This document shows positions 6,636 through 13,631 of a DNA stretch of 15,716 bases, one piece after another; position 1 is the first letter of the stretch, and each line of letters starts with the position of its first letter. Source of the DNA: CAYVJW01 sp964451885. Its GTDB lineage: Bacteria; Patescibacteriota; Gracilibacteria; UBA4473. The notes under the pieces were generated by a model that saw only the letters and a program-made list of their open reading frames with translations, did not search any database and was not told the DNA's origin. The stretch lies in contig CAYVJW010000031.1 in assembly GCA_964451885.1 (NCBI GenBank), positions 1 to 15,716 of the forward strand, given 5' to 3'. A program made the position numbers and the translations under genes.

Positions 6636-8480
6636 ATGAATGGCGAACCATCTTCATTATGCGGGGAATGTCTGACATTACAGCGTGAGGCGCTTTTAAA
6701 AGCAGCAAGTGATCCTACAATCGATTTTTTAAACGGCAAAGGAGTAGATGTTAGGAACGAAGTTATAAATTCTATTAGAGCCAGTTTCGACGGAATGGGG
6801 GAAGATGCTATCAGGTCCTGCGATACTTTGCAGAATGTAAGGGTGAGAAAGGAATTAAAAGCCGAAGAAACAGAGATGCATACAAAAGATTTAGTAATGC
6901 GAATGTTACTAAGTCCGCTAAATAATTTATTTCCTCCCCCGCGGCCCGGCTGGTTTTTTGCTGTACTCCAGGGAACGATATCCCGATTTATTGAAAAAAT
7001 TGAGCAAGAAAATAAAAAAAAATTTAAAACTTCAGAATTAATTAATCAGTTATGGGCTATCAAAGAAGATCATATAACTCATTCAAGAGACAAAACCCAG
7101 ATAACCGAATGGGAAACATATGATGTAGATTCCCGGACATTGGAAGCACGAAACAAACTTCTTAATGATTGGCTGGTGCCTTACCTGGAAAGAAACAGAG
7201 GCGAAAAAAGAAATCTGCTCCAAAAAACCGTCGAAGAAAAATCCAAAGAAGAAGGCAAGGAAATGCCGATGCCTTTTCAGGAACTTTGGCGAATGGTGTT
7301 CAAACCGGGAAGAAATCTTGCAGCTGATAGAGAAGGTGCTGCGGAAAGGCAGACATTTCATGATCCTAATGAAAAACAAATACCTCCATCGTTGGAAAGA
7401 TGCTTCAAACACAAGCAAGCCATAGCCACTGTATTGATTGTAGCAAGGGGCAGAAAAATATGCGGCGGAAACGCAGAACCGGCTCGCCAATTAATTCAGG
7501 AAGCAAGCCCGAAAATGGAGAAAATTTCGGATACAATTTATGGAAAGCGGAAAAAAGCGGCTGCTGAAGATATGCGGCAGGATGAGGTTCGAACGGATTA
7601 TTTTACAAGAACTATGGGGGATCCGTTAGCTCCGTTATTTGAGAGCAAAGACAAAAGGCTTCTTCATAAGAATTTTTTTGAAGCACTTCAAAAAGGGCTT
7701 GGAGATATATTCGGAGAAAGAGGAAGCAAACTCAATAACCGGCTTTTGGAAATTAGAAATACACGATATTTTAGCCAGGAAACCGGAGTGGACAGCCGGA
7801 GGTTTTATGTGGACGAAGAACGAACAGAGCTTTCAAGAGTTTTTATCGGGGAACTCTTAAGAAGAGTTGAAGGCAGCCGCGGTGATCGATTTGTCCAAAG
7901 GCTGGTAAGAACCATTGGGCGTCCTGAAGACCGATGGCCACTACGGTGGAAACAGATACTTTCAGCTCTAAAACGATATTCAGAAAAAAGAAAGGGAATA
8001 GAAAAACTGGAAGATGATTTATTTTCCAGAATACTGGCACACCGGTTTAGAAGTGTAATCGAACCTAAAAATGATGAAATTTTTGCAGCATTCGGAAAAG
8101 CTATTAATTCAGGGCATCATTTTTTAAAAGCCACCCTGTCCCCCAAGAGAGAAGTACAAGAAAATTTAGCCGAAAAATTTATTTATGAACTGGAAGTAGG
8201 AGAAACAAGTCGATCAAATCGTATAAAGGTGAAGCAATGGTCGGAGATTTACAAGGCGGAAAGCCTGGAGAGCATAAATAAAGAAATCTTAAGGTTGTTT
8301 GAATTTGTTTTAGTCGATAAAACCCCTCAGGAAGAGGGGAAAGATGCATTCACTGTCGAAGAAAAATTTGTAAACGACATGTGGGCGCATCTTGAAGGGA
8401 AGATAAGAATGAGAAAAGAAGAATTTCAGAAGCTTTGGGAAGAAAAAATGAAGCCCATACTTTTTGAGAATATGGAATAA
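6636..8480 (+). CDS. Large hypothetical protein, 614 aa, charged and helical
   Basis: I do not recognise a family. The protein is rich in K, R and E, appears mostly alpha-helical, and has neither a signal peptide nor a clear membrane segment, so it is probably cytoplasmic. Visible marks are a CxxC pair at the N-terminus (C9, C12), a short hydrophobic stretch PPPRPGWFFAVLQG (101-114), a second one at AIATVLIVARG (262-272), and a tryptophan-containing basic segment EDRWPLRWKQI (431-441). No nucleotide-binding loop or obvious catalytic motif was found. The ATG is preceded by AT-rich sequence without a Shine-Dalgarno site. It follows the alpha-glucan operon by 103 bases on the same strand and runs into a terminator shared with galU. 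Its position might link it to glucan metabolism, but nothing in the sequence shows that. A helical, lineage-specific structural or scaffold protein is one guess. Confidence 0.8.
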   Translation: MNGEPSSLCGECLTLQREALLKAASDPTIDFLNGKGVDVRNEVINSIRASFDGMGEDAIRSCDTLQNVRVRKELKAEETEMHTKDLVMRMLLSPLNNLFPPPRPGWFFAVLQGTISRFIEKIEQENKKKFKTSELINQLWAIKEDHITHSRDKTQITEWETYDVDSRTLEARNKLLNDWLVPYLERNRGEKRNLLQKTVEEKSKEEGKEMPMPFQELWRMVFKPGRNLAADREGAAERQTFHDPNEKQIPPSLERCFKHKQAIATVLIVARGRKICGGNAEPARQLIQEASPKMEKISDTIYGKRKKAAAEDMRQDEVRTDYFTRTMGDPLAPLFESKDKRLLHKNFFEALQKGLGDIFGERGSKLNNRLLEIRNTRYFSQETGVDSRRFYVDEERTELSRVFIGELLRRVEGSRGDRFVQRLVRTIGRPEDRWPLRWKQILSALKRYSEKRKGIEKLEDDLFSRILAHRFRSVIEPKNDEIFAAFGKAINSGHHFLKATLSPKREVQENLAEKFIYELEVGETSRSNRIKVKQWSEIYKAESLESINKEILRLFEFVLVDKTPQEEGKDAFTVEEKFVNDMWAHLEGKIRMRKEEFQKLWEEKMKPILFENME

Positions 8481-8501
8481 AAAGCCCCCTGTTAAGGGGG
8501 G
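8479..8501 (-). terminator. Intrinsic terminator of the galU end of the minus-strand genes
   Basis: CCCCCT (8485-8490) and AGGGGG (8495-8500) form a GC-rich 6-bp stem with a 4-nt loop. Read on the minus strand it is followed by C and TTTTT (8483-8479), giving a classic intrinsic terminator about 30 bases past the galU stop. On the plus strand there is no T-run after the stem, so it is weaker for the converging 614-aa gene. Confidence 0.75.
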
Positions 8502-8530
8502 AATAAAGCCGAAGGCAATTGGCACAAACT

Positions 8531-9415
8531 TTAATTCTGTTCTTTCATAAAATCAACTATCGCCTGAGTTGCGCTATGATTTTCCTTCTTCAAAGCATAA
8601 TGAAGCGTGGCTTTTAGAAATCCCAGTTTATCTCCCGTATCGAAGCGTTTGCCCTCTAGTATTCTCCCATATAAATCATTACCGTCCTCAATATAATCCA
8701 AAAAAGCATTAGCCAGGCGTATTTCTCCATCGGATCGAGGGGAAGTGTTTTCTAACGTTCGAAGAATTGCAGGCGTTATCACATATTTTCCCACCACCCC
8801 CAGGCCGGATGGAGCTTTTTCCGGCTCCGGTTTCTCCACATAATTCTTTATTCTCCCAAAACCCTCTCCCTCCGGAACCCATTCAACAATTCCGTATTTT
8901 TTTACCTCTGACCTTGGAACTTCATTCAAAAGCACAACGGGCGCCCCGGTTTCTTCGTAGACAGAAATAAGTTGCTGAGTTGCATTTTTTCCTTCCGGAT
9001 TATCCACCAAATCATCCCCGAAAAGCACTACCACAGCCTCGGATTCCTCAATTAAACTCTTGGCGCATAAAATAGCATGGCCGTCTCCCTTCGGAGTCGG
9101 TTGTCGAACATATATGAAGTTAGCCAAATTCGAAATTTTCCGAACCATTTCCAGATCTTCGATCTTTTTCTTTTGTTCCAAAGCCGATTCCAATTCAAAA
9201 TTAGCATCAAAATGATCCTCAATAGCTCGTTTTCCCCGGCCCGTAACAATAATAATATCCTCAATACCAGCCTCCACAGCCTCTTCTACGATATATTGAA
9301 TAGCCGGCGTATCAAAAATTGGCAGCATTTCTTTCGACTGAGCCTTGGTAGCCGGCAAAAACCGCGTCCCAAAACCAGCCACGGGTAGAATTGCTTTCTT
9401 TATTTTTCTTTTCAT
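8531..9415 (-). CDS. galU: UTP-glucose-1-phosphate uridylyltransferase
   Basis: GalU makes UDP-glucose from UTP and glucose-1-phosphate. The 294-residue protein matches the bacterial GalU pattern from end to end: KKAILPVAGFGTRFLPATKAQSKEMLP (nucleotide-binding signature, residues 6-32), FGDD (132-135), PRSEVKKYGIV, NYVEKPEP, and GKRFDTGDKLGFL near the end. The frame is open three codons upstream to a TTG at 9424, but the ATG at 9415 places MKRKIKKAILPVAG exactly as in the family. No Shine-Dalgarno sequence precedes it. It lies downstream of the alpha-glucan phosphorylase with a gap of about 50 bases, so both are probably on one transcript. That pairing is logical, since glucose-1-phosphate from the phosphorylase can be recycled to UDP-glucose for the GT4 synthase across the convergent boundary. 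Confidence 0.95.
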   Translation of the reverse strand: MKRKIKKAILPVAGFGTRFLPATKAQSKEMLPIFDTPAIQYIVEEAVEAGIEDIIIVTGRGKRAIEDHFDANFELESALEQKKKIEDLEMVRKISNLANFIYVRQPTPKGDGHAILCAKSLIEESEAVVVLFGDDLVDNPEGKNATQQLISVYEETGAPVVLLNEVPRSEVKKYGIVEWVPEGEGFGRIKNYVEKPEPEKAPSGLGVVGKYVITPAILRTLENTSPRSDGEIRLANAFLDYIEDGNDLYGRILEGKRFDTGDKLGFLKATLHYALKKENHSATQAIVDFMKEQN

Positions 9416-9466
9416 GTGGGGCAAGAGTACAAGGTTGGGGAGGGAGAATCAAGAGAAAGTCTGACA

Positions 9467-11095
9467 TCATAATTTCTCATCAGTTTTTCGCTCATTCCAC
9501 ATCTTCTCCAAATACTCCTCCACCCCCCTATTCGTATTAAAATACCCCAGCAAAGAAACCGCCGTTTTCATTCGTTCCACCCACTCATCAGGCCGGTTTT
9601 CATAACAATCCAGTATATCTTTCAGGCATTCATAAATGGCGTTTGCATCTTTGCCGTCGCGATAATGTTCATCCAATTCTCCTTCAATACCCCATCCGCT
9701 TTTCGGATTTTGCGCAAATCCCTCGCTCCACCAGCCGTCCAGGACAGAACAGTTAAGCACTCCGTTTAGAGCGGCTTTCATGCCACTTGTCCCGCTGGCT
9801 TCCATGTAGGCAATCGGATTGTTGAGCCAGATGTCGCTTCCACTTATAAGCTTTTTAGCAATATCGAGATTATATCCGGGGATCACCGCGATTTTTATTT
9901 GGCCGCGCAGCTGTCGGGATATTTTTTGGATAGCCTCTTTTATGGAATTCCCGAAGGGATCACTCGGATGGCACGGGCCGGAAAAAATAAGCTGCAATTT
10001 TTTGTATCCCATGTCCCGCAAACGGTCGAGATCGTGAAAAATAAGCATCGGGCGTTTATAGGAAACGAAACGGCGGGCAAAAGAAATAGTCAATAAATTT
10101 TCATCAAAAAAATCATCTTTATAAAAATTATCCCCGTACGAAAAAAATTCAGGGTGTGAGTTAACCCACTTTACAAGTTCTTTCTTATTTTTTTTATGGG
10201 CAGATAACAGTTCTTTATCGAGAATACGGGAAGCATTTATTAAGCTTTTTGGATTTAATTTCCAATCTGGTAGATGTTTCTCAAAAAGTTTTTCAAAAGG
10301 TTTTGAAGTCCAGGTTATGTGATGGATGCCGTTTGTTATATTTTCAAATGTATGAGAAGGGAACATTTTTTGGCAGACTTTTTGATGGCGTGCTGAAACA
10401 CTATTTGATTTATGGCTTAAATTAAGGGACAAATGAGTCATGCTCAGCGCGTCTTTTGTCGCAATTTTTTTAATATGCCAGGGAACCATCCCACCCAACA
10501 TCCTATGAATCAAACCATAATCAAAATAATCGTGTCCCGCTGACACAGGCGTGTGAGTCGTAAAAGTACAATGCTGTTTTACAATTTCATCTTTGTAATG
10601 ATTGGCAATCAGGCACTCCAAAGTAAGAAAAGCCGCATGCCCCTCATTTAAATGATAGTTTTTGACCCTGTCGTATTCCAATTCTTTTAACATCTTCACG
10701 CCCCCCAGTCCGAAAATCGCTTCCTGCCCCACCCGGGTATAAGGGTCGGCTGGATATAAATTTTTAGTCAAATCCCGGTCCCACACAGCATTTTCCGGCA
10801 AATTTGTAGTTAGAAAAAAAAGAGGGACTTTGTGCCCGGTCTGCCCGACAATGTCATATTGAAACACGCCGACCTTTACCATCCGATCCTCAATCTTTAC
10901 TTCTACGGCTTCGGGAAGCCGCTTCATGAATTTTTCCGGATGAAAAGTTTTCGCCGGATCATCATCCTGATGATAAATAATGGAAACCCCTACAGCATTT
11001 ACTTTCATATCAGCACAAGATCTGAGTATATCCGCGCTCAATACCCCCAATCCTCCGGCATAATTAGGAACGTCGGAAGAAATGGCTATTTCCAT
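9467..11095 (-). CDS. glgP: Short-form alpha-glucan phosphorylase (GT35)
   Basis: It cleaves alpha-1,4-glucan with phosphate to give glucose-1-phosphate, using pyridoxal phosphate. From the ATG it has 542 residues, the short bacterial/archaeal type (TIGR02094-like) rather than the roughly 800-residue GlgP/MalP. Family marks are NYAGGLGVLSADILRS (11-26), HLNEGHAAF (148-156), HTPVSAGHD (181-189), RRFVSYKR (341-348) and EASGTSGMKAALNG (432-445), with K440 the expected pyridoxal-phosphate lysine. The start is abnormal. The family motif AYFSMEI continues upstream of this ATG as IDVAYFS in the same frame, but there is no ATG, GTG or TTG before the in-frame stop at 11144-11146. Translation may begin at ATT 11137 or ATA 11134. 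The gene lies between a lipoprotein gene and galU on the minus strand and completes the glucan degradation branch. Confidence 0.9.
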   Translation of the reverse strand: MEIAISSDVPNYAGGLGVLSADILRSCADMKVNAVGVSIIYHQDDDPAKTFHPEKFMKRLPEAVEVKIEDRMVKVGVFQYDIVGQTGHKVPLFFLTTNLPENAVWDRDLTKNLYPADPYTRVGQEAIFGLGGVKMLKELEYDRVKNYHLNEGHAAFLTLECLIANHYKDEIVKQHCTFTTHTPVSAGHDYFDYGLIHRMLGGMVPWHIKKIATKDALSMTHLSLNLSHKSNSVSARHQKVCQKMFPSHTFENITNGIHHITWTSKPFEKLFEKHLPDWKLNPKSLINASRILDKELLSAHKKNKKELVKWVNSHPEFFSYGDNFYKDDFFDENLLTISFARRFVSYKRPMLIFHDLDRLRDMGYKKLQLIFSGPCHPSDPFGNSIKEAIQKISRQLRGQIKIAVIPGYNLDIAKKLISGSDIWLNNPIAYMEASGTSGMKAALNGVLNCSVLDGWWSEGFAQNPKSGWGIEGELDEHYRDGKDANAIYECLKDILDCYENRPDEWVERMKTAVSLLGYFNTNRGVEEYLEKMWNERKTDEKL

Positions 11096-11169
11096 GGAGA
11101 AATAAGCAACGTCGATCGATTTGGAAGTGGTTATAATTTTATCTTATTTTTTTACGCAAAAAGCAATTT

Positions 11170-12549
11170 CTATTCTGCCACTACCTCAAACTTTACCCAC
11201 ACATTTCCATCCCACATGTAACTATAAAGCTTTTTTTCATCCGATACGGGACCGGCAGAATCAGGAACGTAAGAATAATAGCTCACAACCATTTGTTCCG
11301 ACTGGAAAAAAGAAACGGAAAAATCACGGTGATAGACCAACCCTTCCTCCACCACGAATTCATCCCTTCCCGAAGAACCGCTTGCCTTGCTCCACTCGCT
11401 TCCATTCCAACGAGTTACAAGGAGTTTGGATTTTTGCTCAGGATTTTTAGAATCTGTCAGAATATCCCCGGATACCCAGACCAGAATTGGCTGGCTACTG
11501 AGATCAAAAAATATAGAAGGAAGTGTATAGGCAATTAAAGGCTGCCGGGAAATAAGCTCTGGACCTTTTTTCTTATTATCTGTCTGAGTCCACTCATTAC
11601 CGTTAAACCGGAGAAGAAAAATACCATCGTTTTTGACTAAATTTTTCGCCTCCTCATACCCTCCTCGAAGAGGTTTAAGAGGTTCTCTCCATACAAGTAA
11701 AGGCATTTTTTCTTCATCAAAAGCAAACTTAAACCGAATGGAATTCATAACCGCTTCATTTTCAGTTTTAAATACTACTGCCAACTCTGTCCCCGGTGTT
11801 TTACCGTCCATTTCAACCCACTGATCTTCATTCCATTGTGTTGTAAAAATTCCGCCTTTTCCGTTCCATAACAATACCAAACGGCCATCAATCCAATGGG
11901 CTCCTATTTTATTGTATTCCATAACAGAAAATATTTTTTTATCTGGAAATTTTTTGGCGAAATTTTTCATCTGCATAGCTTTAGCGTTCTCAAATTGAAT
12001 AGAGCTTACTTTCTTCCAATATTCCGGATATTTTTCTCTGGAAAAATCAGTAACTGTCTCCGACCCGGGCGATTCGCTATCCATTCGGGTCCACTGAGAA
12101 CCATTCCAACGGCTCATAACCAAATTATTATAACGAATAAAAATTTCCTCCCCGTTTATTTCGTTTATAAAAACATTTTCCTGTTCCCAGAAAACCAAAG
12201 GATTTTCCGCATCATCAAAGAATATACTCGGCCGGGAAGAAAAACTCTCTTTTCCATGTGACCTGTGGTGTATTTCAAAATTAAAGAACATTTTCCAATC
12301 TTCTTTAGTTTTTAAATTCTGAGCGATTATTTCTTTCAAAGAAGGCAGCCACTCAGGAAGATCAAGCCACTTTTCATTTTTTAAAACTTTTTCACGGGCA
12401 GAAATATTTTCCCCCTCAAGTATTTCTTGCTTTGCTTCTAATACATCTTGCTCGGCTTTATTGCCGCAACCGTAGAAAAATGAAGCAATAATTAAAACAC
12501 AGATAATCTGCATAATTTCATCGAAGCCGGTCTTGGATTTTAATATCAT
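11170..12549 (-). CDS. Lipoprotein with five propeller-like repeats
   Basis: A secreted lipoprotein of 459 residues and unknown function. The N-terminus has a basic start, a hydrophobic core (MQIICVLIIASFF) and a lipobox-like end YGC with C28 as the lipidation site. A charged helical stretch (31-85) links to a repeat region. The marker W/F-(N/D)-x-x-x-W occurs five times: RWNGSQW (147-153), QWNEDQW (238-244), RFNGNEW (314-320), RWNGSEW (380-386) and MWDGNVW (445-451). Several copies are followed by a D-x-x-x-P/G-G-x-E tail. Before each marker is a strand pair such as PSIFFDDAENPLVFW (107-121) or LPSIFFDLSSQPILVW (343-358). This is the layout of a beta-propeller or similar beta-repeat domain outside the membrane. 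Start M1 is preferred over M13 because M13 leaves no positive charge ahead of the hydrophobic core. Neighbouring cytoplasmic enzymes give no clue to its ligand. Confidence 0.8.
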   Translation of the reverse strand: MILKSKTGFDEIMQIICVLIIASFFYGCGNKAEQDVLEAKQEILEGENISAREKVLKNEKWLDLPEWLPSLKEIIAQNLKTKEDWKMFFNFEIHHRSHGKESFSSRPSIFFDDAENPLVFWEQENVFINEINGEEIFIRYNNLVMSRWNGSQWTRMDSESPGSETVTDFSREKYPEYWKKVSSIQFENAKAMQMKNFAKKFPDKKIFSVMEYNKIGAHWIDGRLVLLWNGKGGIFTTQWNEDQWVEMDGKTPGTELAVVFKTENEAVMNSIRFKFAFDEEKMPLLVWREPLKPLRGGYEEAKNLVKNDGIFLLRFNGNEWTQTDNKKKGPELISRQPLIAYTLPSIFFDLSSQPILVWVSGDILTDSKNPEQKSKLLVTRWNGSEWSKASGSSGRDEFVVEEGLVYHRDFSVSFFQSEQMVVSYYSYVPDSAGPVSDEKKLYSYMWDGNVWVKFEVVAE

Positions 12550-12610
12550 AGAAATTGAATTTTATCGCTCACCACAAAGTGTACCTTAAAATCCCGAAAA
12601 AAAACAATTG

Positions 12611-13606
12611 CTAAAATTCTAATAAATCCAAAACATATTTCTCAACCTCCCGATTCTCACCCTCAAAAGGAAAATCATGAAAATACAGCACCGGATTAAA
12701 GTTTAATTCAATAATCCCATAGTTATTCTCAGCCGGACACTCTCTAACATCCTGAATCAACATATCCACCCCGCAGATTTTAGCGCCGGCTATTTTAGCC
12801 GCCTGCACGGCAATTTTTTTATAAGCCTCATGCACTTCGTCCGTAAAATCAATACTATCGCCTCCCGTACTTATATTTGAATTTTTTCTCAAAAATACAA
12901 CTTTCCCTTTTTCCGGAACACTGTCCTCATCAAACCCACGGGACTGTAAAACTTCCAACTCGACATTACCAAGTTCAATTTTTTCCAACGGCGTAATATA
13001 CCCCTTCCCCCGCCGCGTATCTTTGTTTTTTATTTCCACCAGTTCTTTTATCGACTGTGTTCCGTTCCCTGTGACATTAGCCGGCACACGATGAAGAACA
13101 GCTGCAACCTGGTCGCCTATGACGAGAAATCGGTACTCTTTGCCTTTCAAAAATTCTTCCACGATCACAGAAGAATCATGTTTGAATGCTTCTGTGAGCG
13201 CATCAGAAAACATTGCTTTATCATTTGCCTCAACAATGGAAATACCAATCCCATAATTCGTGGTCTTTGGTTTTACAACTTGTTTTTTGGAAATGAGAGG
13301 ATAATCATGAAACGCTTTTTTTCTTGAATCATATACTTTCCCTTTCGGTACTCGAATACCGGCTTCTGATAAAACTTTCTTGGTCACCCCTTTGTTCCCC
13401 ATCAAAAGCGCGGTTACATAAGAATCCACAGAAGTTTCAGTCGCCTGTCTGATATATTCGACTTTTTGCTCTTTTGTAAGGCGAATAAAATTTTCTTTTC
13501 TATCCAAAACTTCTACTTCGATCCCTCGGAAGATAGCCTCCTTTATTATTACCTGAGTGGAAAGTTCCAGGTCTTCATAGCCTTTGGTTTGGAAATCAGT
13601 TTTCAT
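12611..13606 (-). CDS. GshF-type ATP-grasp ligase, probable glutathione synthetase
   Basis: A free-standing ATP-grasp ligase of 331 residues that matches the C-terminal half of bifunctional GshF and is related to cyanophycin synthetase ATP-grasp domains. It probably adds glycine to gamma-glutamylcysteine. Marks in order: STQVIIKEAIFRGIEVEVLD (16-35, the GshF linker-like start), VVKPKTTNYGIGIS (110-123, ATP loop), VEEFLKGKEYRFLV (149-162), RKNSNISTGGDSID (240-253), GVDMLIQD (279-286) and IIELNFNP (298-305, with the metal-binding E and N). Its ATG lies 2 nt after the stop of gshA, so the two should be translated together. Together they look like a GshF split into two proteins. No independent promoter or Shine-Dalgarno sequence is seen. 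A different acceptor amino acid is possible, so the glutathione product is inferred from the partner gene. Confidence 0.85.
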   Translation of the reverse strand: MKTDFQTKGYEDLELSTQVIIKEAIFRGIEVEVLDRKENFIRLTKEQKVEYIRQATETSVDSYVTALLMGNKGVTKKVLSEAGIRVPKGKVYDSRKKAFHDYPLISKKQVVKPKTTNYGIGISIVEANDKAMFSDALTEAFKHDSSVIVEEFLKGKEYRFLVIGDQVAAVLHRVPANVTGNGTQSIKELVEIKNKDTRRGKGYITPLEKIELGNVELEVLQSRGFDEDSVPEKGKVVFLRKNSNISTGGDSIDFTDEVHEAYKKIAVQAAKIAGAKICGVDMLIQDVRECPAENNYGIIELNFNPVLYFHDFPFEGENREVEKYVLDLLEF

Positions 13607-13608
13607 TT

Positions 13609-13631
13609 TTAATTCATAATTCTTAATTCAT
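13609..13631. repeat. AT-rich direct repeat at the gshA / ATP-grasp junction
   Basis: The 9-mer TTAATTCAT occurs at 13609-13617 and again at 13623-13631. It covers the last codons and stop of gshA and abuts the ATG of the next gene. It looks like spacer micro-repeat sequence that has become the C-terminal tail ELRIMN. Confidence 0.55.

Noticed and set aside
7083..7490. Minus-strand ORF of 135 codons within the unknown 614-aa gene
   Set aside because: The plus-strand frame is far longer, has a normal start and ordinary composition. The antisense frame is rich in F, S and C, as expected of the complement of K/E-rich coding sequence.
962..8480. UGA recoding, as in some CPR lineages
   Set aside because: The long ORFs have no internal TGA, and TGA ends the GH15 gene at the expected family length.
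10832..11221. Plus-strand ORF of 129 codons
   Set aside because: It is antisense to the phosphorylase N-terminus and spans the gap to the lipoprotein gene.
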